This document shows positions 25,440 through 35,151 of a stretch of DNA of 64,000 nt, in pieces. This DNA is from Testudinibacter crocodili. Its GTDB lineage: Bacteria > Pseudomonadota > Gammaproteobacteria > Enterobacterales > Pasteurellaceae. The notes beneath the pieces are model-generated. The model was not told the DNA's origin. It saw only the letters and a program-made list of their open reading frames with translations, and searched no databases. Where the stretch lies: positions 1 through 64,000 of the forward strand of contig VDHG01000037.1 of assembly GCA_006228005.1 (NCBI GenBank). Reading direction: 5' to 3'. Both the position numbers and the translations under genes were made by a program. Numbering within the stretch: position 1 is the stretch's first letter; each line of letters begins with the position of its first letter.

Positions 25440-26744
25440 ATGCTATCTCGTAAAGATATTCTTATTTTAGGCATGATGATTTTTTCGCTATTTTTAGGCG
25501 CAGGCAATATTATTTTTCCACCAATGGAAGGTTATCATGCCGGTACAAACTGGTTATGGGCAGCGTTTGGCTTTGTATTAACCGGCGTCTGTATGCCATT
25601 TATCACCTTGGTGGTCGTTACACTAAAAGGGCGAGGTGAAGCCCTTTCGCTTGACCTTCCGAAATGGGTCGGTGTAACATTTTGGTCAATCCTCTACTTA
25701 GTGATCGGCTCCACTTTTGCGATGCCACGGGTGACCAATGTCGCCTATGAAATGGCATGGCAGCCTTTGAATCTGTTCAATGGCGAGTATCAACATATTC
25801 TGTTTGCCTTAGCCTTCAACCTCATTGGAATGTTTTTTATGTTGGGACGCAGCACCATGATCTCCAGTATCGGTAAATTTATGGCACCAATGTTGCTGGT
25901 CTTGTTGATAGTAGTCGGCTTTGCGGTGATTTCTAATCCACTTTCCACGATCGTCTTGCCTTCTCATGCTTATGCTGAAAATTCCGCCGTCGCAACCGGG
26001 CTAGTGGGTGGCTATCAAACGATGGATGTGCTGTCTGCAATGGCTTTCGGCGGCATTGTCGCCAGAGCGCTGGCAGTCAAACAGGTATCGGATAAAAAAA
26101 CCATACTGCAATACACCTTAAGTGCCGGAGCAATTTCTGTGCTGCTGCTCAGTACGTTGTACATCTGCCTGTTTTACCTCGGCGCTACCAGCCACAGCGT
26201 CGCTGTGGAGGCAAGCAACGGTGGGCAAATTTTTGCCGGTTATGTCAATGCACTGTTTGGCAACAAGGGACTATTGATGATGAGCGGCATTGTGATGCTG
26301 GCAAATTTGACCACCTTAGTGGGTGTCACGAGCGCCTGTGCCGATTACTTCTCCAAATTTCACCCACGGCTGACCTATAAGTTTTTTGTTATCGTCTTTA
26401 CCACTGCGACTATCATCATTTCTGAAGCCGGTTTGGACACCTTGCTCAGAGTCACCATTCCTGCATTATTACTGATCTACCCGATAGCGATTATGCTGGT
26501 CGCACTACAACTGCTGCGCCATAAGCTACCGTCAATAAAATTCAGCTACCAACTCATCATTGGCACCGTATCACTGTTTAGCTTGTGCGATAGTCTGAAT
26601 AATATCGGCATATTACCGCACTTCGCCAACGAGCTACTGGCGTATGTTCCGTTTTACCCGCTTGGCTTAAGCTGGGTGCTGCCAGCTGCTATCGCGCTGT
26701 TATTGAGCATTGCGATTGGAAAAATCATCAGTAGAAAAAATTAA
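25440..26744 (+). CDS. brnQ: Branched-chain amino acid:cation symporter BrnQ
   Basis: The 434-residue membrane protein has the LIVCS family start (DILILGMMIFSLFLGAGNIIFPP) and about twelve helices, with GGYQTMDVLSAMAFGGIV in the middle, a conserved stretch of BrnQ. It imports leucine, isoleucine and valine using a cation gradient. It is a single gene with its own promoter region (a TATAAT lies near 25402) and ends at a bidirectional hairpin. The ilvC/ilvY genes for branched-chain synthesis are elsewhere in the window, 18 kb away. Confidence 0.93.
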   Translation: MLSRKDILILGMMIFSLFLGAGNIIFPPMEGYHAGTNWLWAAFGFVLTGVCMPFITLVVVTLKGRGEALSLDLPKWVGVTFWSILYLVIGSTFAMPRVTNVAYEMAWQPLNLFNGEYQHILFALAFNLIGMFFMLGRSTMISSIGKFMAPMLLVLLIVVGFAVISNPLSTIVLPSHAYAENSAVATGLVGGYQTMDVLSAMAFGGIVARALAVKQVSDKKTILQYTLSAGAISVLLLSTLYICLFYLGATSHSVAVEASNGGQIFAGYVNALFGNKGLLMMSGIVMLANLTTLVGVTSACADYFSKFHPRLTYKFFVIVFTTATIIISEAGLDTLLRVTIPALLLIYPIAIMLVALQLLRHKLPSIKFSYQLIIGTVSLFSLCDSLNNIGILPHFANELLAYVPFYPLGLSWVLPAAIALLLSIAIGKIISRKN

Positions 26745-26767
26745 CCCCCGATAATTTATCGAGGGTT
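26742..26767. terminator. Bidirectional hairpin between brnQ and cpdB
   Basis: TAACCCcCGAT and ATCGaGGGTTA pair with one mismatch around a short loop, between the convergent brnQ and cpdB genes. It overlaps the brnQ stop. Confidence 0.7.
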
Positions 26768-26802
26768 ATCTTTACGGTTTATCTAAAGCCATTTGTTTAG
26801 CA

Positions 26803-28758
26803 CTACTTGCTCAAATCGACTTGATATAAGGCGAAGCCCACTTCGTCTTGCCCGATTTTCTTCATCGGATATTGCGCATGTTGTTGAATAAACTCGGCGG
26901 CTTTTGCCGATGGTGAGGTTTCAAACACAATATTCAAGTTTGCCTGTGGAATCGCTTTAAAGCGCCAGTTGTTATCCGCTTGCGGTTTCACCTCGCCCTG
27001 TTCTTGACTGACACGGCGAATATAGTCGGCTAAAATTGTGCGATTTTCATCCGGCGCAGCAAAGGCTAATTGACTGCCGTCGGTGCCCGGGAACTTGTTA
27101 CCAAAGGCACGATAGTTATTGGTGGCGATCAAAAACTCTTGTTTCGGGTCAATCGGTTTGCCGTTAAACGTCAACTCGACAATCCGTTCTGCTTTCGGGT
27201 TCACCAGTTTGCAGTCGCCGTCATAACGTGCCGCTTGGGTCACATCCACTTGGTAGTCCACACCGTCAATCACATCAAAATTATAGGTACGGAAATCGTC
27301 CCAATTGATCAGATGCTGCGCTTCGGTTTTGCTTGGGTCAATTTGATTAAATTGCCCAGCGGAACACTCTAACCACTCTTTCACTTGCGCGCCATTGACT
27401 TTCACCGCCACCAAGGTATTTGGATACAGATACAAATCCGCTGCATTACGGAAACTAAGTTGCCCGGCTTCGACCTCGGTGTAGCTGGTCGGGTCATTTT
27501 TACGTCCGCCGGTTTTAAACGGCGCTGCCGCAGAAAGCACTGGCAGGTTTTCTAGCTCCGAATTGCCTTTGATAAAGTTTTTCACATAGTCCTGCTGTGC
27601 CAGATTCACGATTTGAATCGTCGGATCATCTTGCACTAAGGCTAAGAAGCTGTACATTTTATCGGCGGCTTTACCAATTGGCTGATTGACATACTCAAGA
27701 GTACCGCTGTGATCATCTTGCAGCACTTTCACAATTTCTGGATGTGCCGTGGCAACCGCACTTTTGCTTTCATTATCAAAAATCGGACGGACTTCTGCAC
27801 GCGCCCCCGTAACCAGCCATTTGCCGCTGTCGTTGTTCAAGTTCAGATCGATAATTCCCAAATGGCTGCCCCAATAGCCAGGCATCACTGCTGGAATGCC
27901 ATTGATGGTGCCTTTTTCCAAATCAACATTCGCCACATCGGCAAAAGATTTACTTGGGAACAAGCCGTGTGCATGCCCGAATGCGATCGCATCAATGCCG
28001 TCAATTTTTGAAATATAGGCTACAGCATTTTCTGCCAACGGCTGATATTCCTCTTTTGATAAACCGGAGTGCATTAAAGCAATCACCACATCAGCGCCGT
28101 CGGCTTTCATTTGCGGCACCAACTCACGAGCAGTTTCGGTGATGTCTTTCACTTCTAATTTGCCGTCTAGGTGCTTTTTGTCCCAAGTCAGAATTTGTGG
28201 TGGTACAAAGCCGATATAGCCGATTTTAATCGTCTGTTTTTCGCCTTTATCATCAACCATCTGGTAATCTTTGATTAAATATGGCGTGAAATAAGGCTTG
28301 CCAGTGGCGATGTCAATCACATTAGCGCTGACATAAGGAAAATTGGCACCCGCCAATGCCTTGTCCATAAACTCCAAACCATAGTTAAATTCATGGTTGC
28401 CGACAGTCGCCGCATCGTAATTCAGCAAATTCATCGCTTTATAAACCGGATGAACCTCGCCGGCGGTTAAGCCTTTGCTGGCAATGTAATCGCCCATCGG
28501 GCTGCCTTGAATCACATCACCGTTATCCACCAACACGCTATTTTTCACCTGTTCACGGGCTTTGACGATTAAATCCGCCGTGCGTGCCAAGCCCAATTTA
28601 TCCGATGGCGCATCTTTATAGTAATCATAATCCAGCATATTCGCGTGCAAATCAGTGGTTTCGATAATACGCAAATCCACATTGGCAGCCAATGCCAAGT
28701 GCGGTGTTGCCAGTGTGGCTGCGATTAGCGTTGTCAGTAAAGCAGGTTTAAAAGACAT
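26803..28758 (-). CDS. cpdB: 2',3'-cyclic-nucleotide 2'-phosphodiesterase/3'-nucleotidase
   Basis: The 651-residue protein has a signal peptide ([11 protein letters not shown]) and is periplasmic. The metallophosphatase domain begins with [20 protein letters not shown] (metal-binding Asp and His), continues [13 protein letters not shown] and [14 protein letters not shown], and then MHSG and GHAHGLFP. The C-terminal 5'-nucleotidase domain contains [13 protein letters not shown]. It degrades extracellular cyclic nucleotides and 3'-nucleotides to nucleosides, supporting scavenging. It is a single gene, divergent from the HAD/glycerate kinase operon. Confidence 0.94.
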   Translation of the reverse strand: MSFKPALLTTLIAATLATPHLALAANVDLRIIETTDLHANMLDYDYYKDAPSDKLGLARTADLIVKAREQVKNSVLVDNGDVIQGSPMGDYIASKGLTAGEVHPVYKAMNLLNYDAATVGNHEFNYGLEFMDKALAGANFPYVSANVIDIATGKPYFTPYLIKDYQMVDDKGEKQTIKIGYIGFVPPQILTWDKKHLDGKLEVKDITETARELVPQMKADGADVVIALMHSGLSKEEYQPLAENAVAYISKIDGIDAIAFGHAHGLFPSKSFADVANVDLEKGTINGIPAVMPGYWGSHLGIIDLNLNNDSGKWLVTGARAEVRPIFDNESKSAVATAHPEIVKVLQDDHSGTLEYVNQPIGKAADKMYSFLALVQDDPTIQIVNLAQQDYVKNFIKGNSELENLPVLSAAAPFKTGGRKNDPTSYTEVEAGQLSFRNAADLYLYPNTLVAVKVNGAQVKEWLECSAGQFNQIDPSKTEAQHLINWDDFRTYNFDVIDGVDYQVDVTQAARYDGDCKLVNPKAERIVELTFNGKPIDPKQEFLIATNNYRAFGNKFPGTDGSQLAFAAPDENRTILADYIRRVSQEQGEVKPQADNNWRFKAIPQANLNIVFETSPSAKAAEFIQQHAQYPMKKIGQDEVGFALYQVDLSK

Positions 28759-28900
28759 AAAACATCCTCTTTTTGAAAGTTAATAAATCGTTAAATATCA
28801 ATATGTTTTGAAATAACGCTCCTCATTCTATGCCAATTGCCAAAGCTTGAAAAGTTAATGGCAGAAAAAGCTGTGCTTGTGCAAAATCAGAATACAATTT

Positions 28901-28916
28901 TGCGATCTTGCTCACA
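28901..28916 (+). promoter_or_regulatory. CRP-type binding site upstream of the HAD-glycerate kinase operon
   Basis: TGCGA-N6-TCACA differs by one base from the CRP core consensus TGTGA-N6-TCACA, with A/T-rich flanks. It lies about 65 bp before the HAD phosphatase start, suitable for activation of a carbon-use operon. It could also act on the divergent cpdB gene. Confidence 0.55.
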
Positions 28917-28980
28917 AAATTCCCTTTTCCTGAACAGAACCGCAATGTTATGCTGTGAACAATTAAGATAAGGAAACCCT

Positions 28981-29802
28981 ATGCAAGCCTATAAACTCAT
29001 TGCCCTCGATATGGACGGCACCCTGCTCGACAACAAAAAAATGATCAGCGAACGCAATAAAGCGGCTATTTTGGCGGCGCGCAAACAAGGCGTATATGTG
29101 ATTTTAGCTTCCGGTCGCCCCTATATCGGCATGCAACAATATATGCAGCAGCTCGGTATGACCGGCGATGATGATTATGTGTTGTGTTTCAACGGTGCAA
29201 TTGTCGAACGAGCCCATGACGGTTATGTGATCAATAGCAAAATGTTGCAAGGCAAAGACGCTAAATTCGTGGCACAGTATGCCGATCGCTTTGGTTTAAA
29301 CGTGCATGCATTTTCACCCACTCGTGGGCTAATCACCCCAAAAGCCAACCACTATACCCAGCACGAAGCCGACTCCAACGGCATTGAGTTCACTTTGCTG
29401 GATTTTTCGCAGCTAGACGATCACGAGCCGATCATCAAAACCATGATTATCGACCCGCCTGAATTGCTTGACCCGTTTGCTGCCGCTGTGCCGACCGCAC
29501 TTTGCCAACGTTATACCGTGGTGCGCAGTGCGCCGTTCTTTTTGGAATTTATCCACCCCGAAGCCAATAAAGGTGCCGGTGTAGCGGCACTGGCACAGCA
29601 TTTAAACATCAGCTCTGAACAGATCATCTGCTGCGGCGACGCCGGCAATGATCTGCATATGCTGCAATATGCCGGTTTGGGCGTGGCAATGGGCAATGCT
29701 ACTGAAGACATAAAAGCCATCGCTGATTACATCACCGCCGACAACAACGGTTCCGGTGTCGCTGAGGTCATTGAGAAATTTGTATTGGAGAATCCGCAAT
29801 GA
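28981..29802 (+). CDS. Cof-type HAD-IIB phosphatase (YidA-like sugar phosphatase)
   Basis: The 273-residue protein has the four HAD motifs: [10 protein letters not shown] (nucleophile Asp about 9), [10 protein letters not shown], a Lys near residue 197 (NKGAG), and [24 protein letters not shown]. The cap is of the Cof type. It dephosphorylates sugar phosphates or related small molecules; the exact substrate is unknown. It overlaps the glycerate kinase gene by four bases (ATGA), so the two are translationally coupled, which suggests a role near glycerate metabolism. Confidence 0.88.
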   Translation: MQAYKLIALDMDGTLLDNKKMISERNKAAILAARKQGVYVILASGRPYIGMQQYMQQLGMTGDDDYVLCFNGAIVERAHDGYVINSKMLQGKDAKFVAQYADRFGLNVHAFSPTRGLITPKANHYTQHEADSNGIEFTLLDFSQLDDHEPIIKTMIIDPPELLDPFAAAVPTALCQRYTVVRSAPFFLEFIHPEANKGAGVAALAQHLNISSEQIICCGDAGNDLHMLQYAGLGVAMGNATEDIKAIADYITADNNGSGVAEVIEKFVLENPQ

Positions 29803-30953
29803 AACCGCAAGCCCTAAAAATTGTGATTGCCCCCGATTCATTTAAAGAGAGCTTAACCGCACTTGAAGCGGCAGATGCGATTGAAACCGGTTTTAAAAAA
29901 GTGTTTCCGCACGCAACATATGTCAAAGTACCCATGGCGGACGGCGGCGAGGGTACGGTGCAATCATTGATCGACGCCACCGGCGGGCGCTTGCTGCATT
30001 TGGACGTGACTGCGCCGTTAGGCAATAAAGTCAATGCTTTTTTCGGGCTGTCCGGCGATGGCAAAACGGCGGTGATTGAGATGGCAGCGGCATCCGGTTT
30101 ACATTTAGTCTCACCGAACCAGCGTAATCCGTTGCTGACCACCAGTTATGGCAGCGGAGAGTTAATTAAAGCCGCCTTGGATTACAAGGTTGAAAAGATC
30201 ATTCTCGGCATCGGCGGCAGCGCCACCAATGACGGCGGCATCGGTATGCTGCAAGCATTGGGGGCAGGTTTTCAAGATGCTGACGGGCAAGCATTGGCAT
30301 TTGGCGGCGCGGCATTAGCCAGACTGGCGAGCATTCACTTGGACCAACTGGATTCACGTTTGCAGCACGTGGCGATCGAAGTGGCTTGCGATGTGGATAA
30401 TCCGCTGTGCGGTCAACACGGCGCCTCCGCCACTTTCGGGCCACAAAAAGGTGCTACGCCTGCGATGGTAGCGCAATTGGATCACGCTTTGGCACATTTT
30501 GCCAAGCTAGCCAAACAGCAACTGGGGCTGGAAATCGCTGAGCTTGCCGGTGCCGGAGCGGCAGGTGGCATGGGCGGTGGCTTGCAGTTACTGTCGAATG
30601 CACAGTTAAAACCAGGCGTACAAATTGTGATAGAAGCCGTCAAGTTAGCACAACAACTGCAAGATGCCGATTTAGTGATCACCGGTGAAGGGCGGATCGA
30701 CGGGCAAACGGTACACGGCAAAACCCCGATTGGCGTGGCTAAAACCGCCAAACAGTTTAACAAACCGGTGATCGCAATTTGCGGCTGCTTGCGTGACGAT
30801 TACGAGGCGGTGTATCAACACGGCATTGATGCGGTGTTCCCAATTATCAGCCAACTCGGCAGCCTAGCGGACACGTTGGCTGACGGGCGTAAGAATTTGG
30901 TTTCAACGGCACACAATATTGCTCGGCTGTATGGTTTAAACACGATGGTTTAA
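29799..30953 (+). CDS. glxK: Glycerate kinase
   Basis: The 384-residue enzyme matches the GarK/GlxK family: [63 protein letters not shown], and [19 protein letters not shown]. It phosphorylates D-glycerate, giving 2-phosphoglycerate in the GarK-type enzymes. It is coupled to the upstream HAD phosphatase gene. No glycerate permease or tartronate genes are nearby. A CRP-type box upstream of the operon fits carbon-source control. An inverted uptake-signal hairpin follows. Confidence 0.9.
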   Translation: MKPQALKIVIAPDSFKESLTALEAADAIETGFKKVFPHATYVKVPMADGGEGTVQSLIDATGGRLLHLDVTAPLGNKVNAFFGLSGDGKTAVIEMAAASGLHLVSPNQRNPLLTTSYGSGELIKAALDYKVEKIILGIGGSATNDGGIGMLQALGAGFQDADGQALAFGGAALARLASIHLDQLDSRLQHVAIEVACDVDNPLCGQHGASATFGPQKGATPAMVAQLDHALAHFAKLAKQQLGLEIAELAGAGAAGGMGGGLQLLSNAQLKPGVQIVIEAVKLAQQLQDADLVITGEGRIDGQTVHGKTPIGVAKTAKQFNKPVIAICGCLRDDYEAVYQHGIDAVFPIISQLGSLADTLADGRKNLVSTAHNIARLYGLNTMV

Positions 30954-30968
30954 ACCGCTGAGTTTCAG

Positions 30969-31013
30969 ACCGCACTTTGCCCGAAAATGCGCCCAGATTG
31001 GCAAAAGTGCGGT
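30969..31013. terminator. Inverted uptake-signal hairpin after glxK
   Basis: ACCGCACTTTGCC (30969-30981) pairs with GGCAAAAGTGCGGT (31000-31013) with one bulged base. It follows the glxK stop by 15 bp. Confidence 0.6.
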
Positions 31014-31084
31014 TGGCTATTGCCTCACTTTTCCGCCCTGTGTTATGTTGACAGCGACAATCAACCAGCGGAGGAATTTATCTG

Positions 31085-31981
31085 ATGAAAAAACCACTTT
31101 TAACCTTGATATTAGGACTTTCTGTCGGCAACGTTGCCTTGGCAGACAATGCACTGTTGCTGCAAACCGATTTCAGTTTGCAAGATGGTGCGGTTTCTGC
31201 CATGCAAGGGGTCGCCTTCGGGGTTGATAACGATCTGAAAATCTTCAATTTAACCCACGAAATTCCGCCTTATGATATTTGGCAAGCCGCCTATCGACTG
31301 TATCAAACCGCACCTTATTGGCAGCCAGGCACGGTATTTGTCAGTGTGGTCGATCCCGGTGTCGGTACCGATCGCAAATCGGTGGTGCTGAAAACCCAAA
31401 GCGGTCACTATTTTGTGACGCCGGATAACGGCACACTGACCCTCGTCGCCGAATCGCTTGGTATCGACAGCGTGCGCGAAATTGATGAAAAAACCAACCG
31501 TCTTTCCGGCTCGGAAAAATCTTACACCTTTCATGGTCGTGATGTATACGCCTACACCGGCGCACGCTTGGCTTCAGGGCAGATCAGTTTTGAACAGGTC
31601 GGACCGGCGCTAGAGAAGAAAGTCTTTGAAATTGCATATCAAAAAGCCACGCTGGAAAATGGCAAATTGAAAGGTAATATTCCGATTCTGGATATTCAAT
31701 ATGGCAATATTTGGACCAATATCAGCGATCAATTATTAGAACAGTCCGGCATTCAAAAAGGCGATACCGCCTGTGTTCAGATCAAACAGGGTGAACAACT
31801 GCGCTACAGTGGCAAAATGCCGTATGTCAGCAGCTTCGGCGATGTCAAAGACGGCGAACCGCTGTTATATTTAAACAGCCTGCTGAATGTCTCTTTCGCA
31901 CTGAATATGGAAAATTTTGCCGAGAAAAATCAGGTGAAATCCGGCGCAGATTGGCATGTTGCCGTGAAAAAGTGTAACTGA
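31085..31981 (+). CDS. SAM hydroxide adenosyltransferase/chlorinase-fold protein (DUF62) with signal peptide
   Basis: The 298-residue protein has a clear Sec signal peptide (MKKPLLTLILGLSVGNVALA). The mature part matches the DUF62 fold: LLLQTDFSLQDGAVSAMQGVA, FNLTHEIPPYDIWQAAYRLY, VFVSVVDPGVGT, YFVTPDNGTLTLVA and YTFHGRDVYAYTGARLA, the Asp, Pro/Gly-rich and His segments of this family. Cytoplasmic relatives hydrolyse SAM to adenosine and methionine. Export to the periplasm is odd, since SAM is cytoplasmic, so its real substrate is uncertain. It is a single gene bounded by uptake-signal hairpins. Confidence 0.82.
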   Translation: MKKPLLTLILGLSVGNVALADNALLLQTDFSLQDGAVSAMQGVAFGVDNDLKIFNLTHEIPPYDIWQAAYRLYQTAPYWQPGTVFVSVVDPGVGTDRKSVVLKTQSGHYFVTPDNGTLTLVAESLGIDSVREIDEKTNRLSGSEKSYTFHGRDVYAYTGARLASGQISFEQVGPALEKKVFEIAYQKATLENGKLKGNIPILDIQYGNIWTNISDQLLEQSGIQKGDTACVQIKQGEQLRYSGKMPYVSSFGDVKDGEPLLYLNSLLNVSFALNMENFAEKNQVKSGADWHVAVKKCN

Positions 31982-31995
31982 TCAACAGATCCGAG

Positions 31996-32030
31996 GTGCG
32001 GTTGTGATGCGTTGTTTGCCAAAACCGCAC
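31996..32030. terminator. Inverted uptake-signal pair
   Basis: GTGCGGTT (31996-32003) pairs with AACCGCAC (32023-32030) around a 19-base loop, 15 bp after the DUF62 gene. Likely a weak terminator. Confidence 0.45.
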
Positions 32031-32087
32031 TTTATCTTTAACTAGAGCCTCTCTGGTCATCGATTTGATCTAATATCATTCCAGAAA

Positions 32088-32115
32088 GCAGTAGAGCAGT
32101 AGAGCAGTAGAGCAG
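32088..32115 (+). repeat. 8-bp tandem repeat in the 5' region of the RhtB exporter gene
   Basis: GCAGTAGA occurs three times in a row with a partial fourth copy, ending six bases before the ATG at 32122. Copy-number change by slippage would alter promoter-to-start or RBS spacing, a known way to vary gene expression in Haemophilus, although three copies is few. Confidence 0.8.
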
Positions 32116-32121
32116 AACAAC

Positions 32122-32739
32122 ATGACAGAATTATTAGCAGTCGCTACTATCACGATTTTGGCAGTGATCAGCCCCGGTGGCGATTTCGCCATGACCACCC
32201 GCAACAGCTATTTGTATGGCAAACGAGCGGGGATTCTGACTGCCGTCGGCATTGCCGCTGCGGTTTGGGTGCATGTCGGCTACACGCTGTTGGGTGTCAG
32301 CGCCTTGCTGTCACAATCGCCGGTTCTGTTCAATCTGGTCAAAATGTTCGGTGCGATGTATTTGATTTATATTGGCATTGCAACTTTTCGCCATCGTCCC
32401 GTTGCCTTTGATCTAAATGGAGAAAGTGCGGTTTTAAGCGATAAACAGGCGTTTAAGAACGGGTTTGTCACCAATGCGCTCAACCCGAAAACCACGCTGT
32501 TTGTACTCAGCACTTTTACGCAAATCGTGAATCCCGACACGCCGATTTTGATACAAATCGGCTACGGTGCCTTTATGTCACTGGCGCATTTGCTGTGGTT
32601 CGCTGCTGTCGCAATGATGTTATCCACACCACAAATTCGGCAACGTTTGTTACAACAACAACGTATCGTCAATCGTATCATTGGGTTGATTTTATGTGGT
32701 CTAGGGCTGATGTTGTTGATTTCATCGGCAAGCAGTTAG
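32122..32739 (+). CDS. LysE/RhtB-family amino acid exporter
   Basis: The 205-residue membrane protein has six predicted helices and the RhtB signature near the start (ISPGGDFAMTTRNSYLYGKRAG). The middle contains NGFVTNALNPKTTLFVLSTF, with the conserved N-P. Members export homoserine, threonine, leucine or related compounds. The specific substrate is unknown. The ribosome binding site is poor and lies within or next to an octanucleotide repeat. It is convergent with pldB. Confidence 0.86.
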   Translation: MTELLAVATITILAVISPGGDFAMTTRNSYLYGKRAGILTAVGIAAAVWVHVGYTLLGVSALLSQSPVLFNLVKMFGAMYLIYIGIATFRHRPVAFDLNGESAVLSDKQAFKNGFVTNALNPKTTLFVLSTFTQIVNPDTPILIQIGYGAFMSLAHLLWFAAVAMMLSTPQIRQRLLQQQRIVNRIIGLILCGLGLMLLISSASS

Positions 32740-32755
32740 TTGCCACAGTACGATT

Positions 32756-33721
32756 TTACCCTAAAAAATGGCTAATTTTTTCCATTGCAAGCGTGCGAAT
32801 CGGGTCACGTTCAAACAAAATTTCATGTTTGGCATGATGGATTATTTCGTGGCGTAAATTGCGGAACAATTTGGCGTAGTCTTCAATTTGCCGATTGGAA
32901 ACAATCACCTCTTTTTCCGCTTGCAGCAGCAGAACCGGAAGCTGGATTTTGCCAATCGCACGCGGCAATTTATTAAACTGCGTTAAACAGAGATGCACCC
33001 AGCGAAAAGTCGGTCCGCCCAGATGCAGTTCCGGAAAGCGTCGATTGATACGATTATGCCATTTCATACGAGTTTTGCAGCAACTTAAATCGTTATGTTC
33101 CGGATTGATCGGTTTATAGGCAGAGTGTCCGAATACATAGCGCTGCTCTTGCCCCAACAACATCATCAAACTGACCAAAATCGGATCCAGCCACGGATTT
33201 TTCAGCGGTAAGGCAAACAGCGGTGCATTCAGGATCAGTTTGTCAAATTTATGCGGATATTTGGCAAGATACAACGTGGCAATCAAACCGCCCATTGAGT
33301 GCGCCAACATTACCTGTTGTTGGTAGGCATAGCGCTGATTGACGCTATGTAGCACCGCATCGAGATCATCAAGATAGTAATCGAAACGGTCAATATGACC
33401 TTTTTCCGGATCGCGCAGCAGCCGCTGTGAATAGCCCTGCCCACGGTGATCAAACGCCAACACATCAAAGCCTTGCTGATAAAAATCGTAGGCGATTTCC
33501 GTCCATTTCAATACATTTTCCGCACGCCCGCTGACCAATAACATCAGTTTGCGTCCCCCCAAATCCTGCGTTGGGTGTTCAAAAAAACGATAGGCGATTT
33601 TGCAGCCACGCTGCCCGTCGAGGTATTGCAATGGAAATTGTTCGGCAAACGGTTTTAATGTTCTCAGTGCAAACTGCCCAAAGTGCGGTTCTCGTTCCAT
33701 GTAATGACCTGTAATCGGCAA
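32756..33721 (-). CDS. pldB: Lysophospholipase L2 (alpha/beta hydrolase)
   Basis: The 321-residue protein has the alpha/beta-hydrolase core: the oxyanion region LLVSGRAENVLKW, FDHRGQGYSQRLL, the nucleophile elbow LAHSMGGL (Ser), and a late His in HHAKHEILFERD. The length and FAFDHRGQG-type stretch match PldB, which hydrolyses lysophospholipids at the inner membrane. Start alternatives exist (Met 1 or Met 8). It is convergent with the RhtB gene and 35 bp-scale palindromic repeats lie between its start and asd. Confidence 0.88.
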   Translation of the reverse strand: MPITGHYMEREPHFGQFALRTLKPFAEQFPLQYLDGQRGCKIAYRFFEHPTQDLGGRKLMLLVSGRAENVLKWTEIAYDFYQQGFDVLAFDHRGQGYSQRLLRDPEKGHIDRFDYYLDDLDAVLHSVNQRYAYQQQVMLAHSMGGLIATLYLAKYPHKFDKLILNAPLFALPLKNPWLDPILVSLMMLLGQEQRYVFGHSAYKPINPEHNDLSCCKTRMKWHNRINRRFPELHLGGPTFRWVHLCLTQFNKLPRAIGKIQLPVLLLQAEKEVIVSNRQIEDYAKLFRNLRHEIIHHAKHEILFERDPIRTLAMEKISHFLG

Positions 33722-33738
33722 GATATTAATGAGGTAGT

Positions 33739-33764
33739 GTAGGGGAGGATTGAATATCCTCCCG
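33739..33764. repeat. Palindromic repeat, diverged copy C
   Basis: GTAGGGGAGGAT-TGAAT-ATCCTCCCG is a perfect 8-bp hairpin with the same layout as copies A and B. The GGCGG/CCGCC arms of those copies are GGAGG/CCTCC here, so both arms changed together. Confidence 0.6.
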
Positions 33765-33810
33765 TTTATGAAATATTATATAAGCATTTAATTTATAATG
33801 AAAACATACT

Positions 33811-33846
33811 AAGTGCGGCTCGGGCGGATATATAATCCGCCGCTAC
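33811..33846 (-). repeat. Palindromic repeat with uptake signal, copy A
   Basis: On the minus strand this reads GTAGCGGCGGATTATATATC followed by CGCCCGAGCCGCACTT. It is identical to copy B at 43757-43793 except for two bases and forms the hairpin GGCGGAT-TATAT-ATCCGCC. The remaining part of 33722-33871 is AT-rich with no gene. Confidence 0.8.
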
Positions 33847-33871
33847 TCTTCTAACCAACATCGCTTGTCTT

Positions 33872-34981
33872 TTATGCCACTAACAGACGTAAAATCCGAC
33901 GTAATGGTTCGGCGGCGCCCCACAATAATTGGTCACCGACGGTAAATGCCGCCAGATATTCAGGCCCCATATTCAGTTTACGCAAACGCCCGACCGGTAC
34001 GCTTAGTGTGCCGGTGACTTTGGTCGGCGTCAATTCACGCAAAGTACTCTCTTTATCGTTCGGGATCACTTTCACCCACTCATTATGCGATGCCAGAATC
34101 TGTTCGATCTCTGCCAACGGCAAATCTTGTTTCATCTTAATGGTAAACGCTTGGCTGTGGCAACGCAAAGCCCCGATCCGCACACACAAACCGTCGATTG
34201 GAATCGGGTTGTCGGACAGACCTAAAATTTTATTGGTTTCGGCAAAGCCTTTCCACTCTTCTTTGGTCTGACCGCTGTCGAGCAATTTATCGATCCACGG
34301 AATCAGGCTGCCAGCCAATGGTGCACCAAAATTTTCAATCGGCAAATCGCCACGCATTTTGTCGGTGACCGCTCTTTCAATTTCTAGAATAGAAGATGCC
34401 GGATTCGCCAAATCGGTTTGCACCACATCACGCAATTCCCCCATTTGCACCAGCAGTTCACGCATATTTTTGGCGCCAGCACCGCTCGCTGCTTGGTAAG
34501 TCGCAACTGAAACCCACTCTACCAAATCACGCTCAAACAAGCCGCCCAACGCCATCAACATCAGACTGACGGTGCAGTTGCCACCGACATAGGTTTTCAC
34601 GCCTTTCGCTAAACCGTCGCGGATCACATGTTGATTGACCGGATCTAACACGATAATCGCATCTTTTTCCATACGCAGGGTGGAAGCCGCATCAATCCAA
34701 TAGCCGTTCCAACCGGCGGCGCGCAGTTTCGGATAAACTTCGTTGGTATAATCGCCGCCTTGGCAGGTAACGATAATATCCAGCGCCTTCAAGTCGTCGA
34801 TGTTAAACGCATCTTTTAATACACCACTGTCTTTACTGCCGAAGCTCGGTGCTGGTTGCCCAGCTTGCGAGGTAGTGAAAAACACCGGATTAATATAGGC
34901 GAAGTCCTGTTCCTGCTGCATCCGATCCATCAAGACGGAACCGACCATTCCGCGCCAACCGATAAAACCCACATTTTGCAT
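33872..34981 (-). CDS. asd: Aspartate-semialdehyde dehydrogenase
   Basis: The 369-residue enzyme begins [21 protein letters not shown] (NADP-binding) and has the active-site Cys in [18 protein letters not shown], with [15 protein letters not shown] and the later HSQAFTIKM region. It reduces aspartyl phosphate to the semialdehyde, the branch point for lysine, diaminopimelate, threonine and methionine. The Gram-negative type matches in length. It is a single gene with no lysine riboswitch in the 130-bp upstream region. Confidence 0.96.
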   Translation of the reverse strand: MQNVGFIGWRGMVGSVLMDRMQQEQDFAYINPVFFTTSQAGQPAPSFGSKDSGVLKDAFNIDDLKALDIIVTCQGGDYTNEVYPKLRAAGWNGYWIDAASTLRMEKDAIIVLDPVNQHVIRDGLAKGVKTYVGGNCTVSLMLMALGGLFERDLVEWVSVATYQAASGAGAKNMRELLVQMGELRDVVQTDLANPASSILEIERAVTDKMRGDLPIENFGAPLAGSLIPWIDKLLDSGQTKEEWKGFAETNKILGLSDNPIPIDGLCVRIGALRCHSQAFTIKMKQDLPLAEIEQILASHNEWVKVIPNDKESTLRELTPTKVTGTLSVPVGRLRKLNMGPEYLAAFTVGDQLLWGAAEPLRRILRLLVA

Positions 34982-35151
34982 ATTACTTCCTTAATTATTT
35001 TGCTGTTGTTATGAATGTTGTGTTATTAAATTTTCTATACTAATTAATTACAACATCACCTGAATAAAAGCAACTCTTTTAGCAAAAATTTCTACCGCAC
35101 GCTGCACTTTTTGGTATATTGAAACGACGCAAGCCAAAAAGGAGATTTATT

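Noticed and set aside
34982..35118. Possible lysine riboswitch before asd
   Set aside because: The gap is too short and lacks the conserved riboswitch core; nothing fits.
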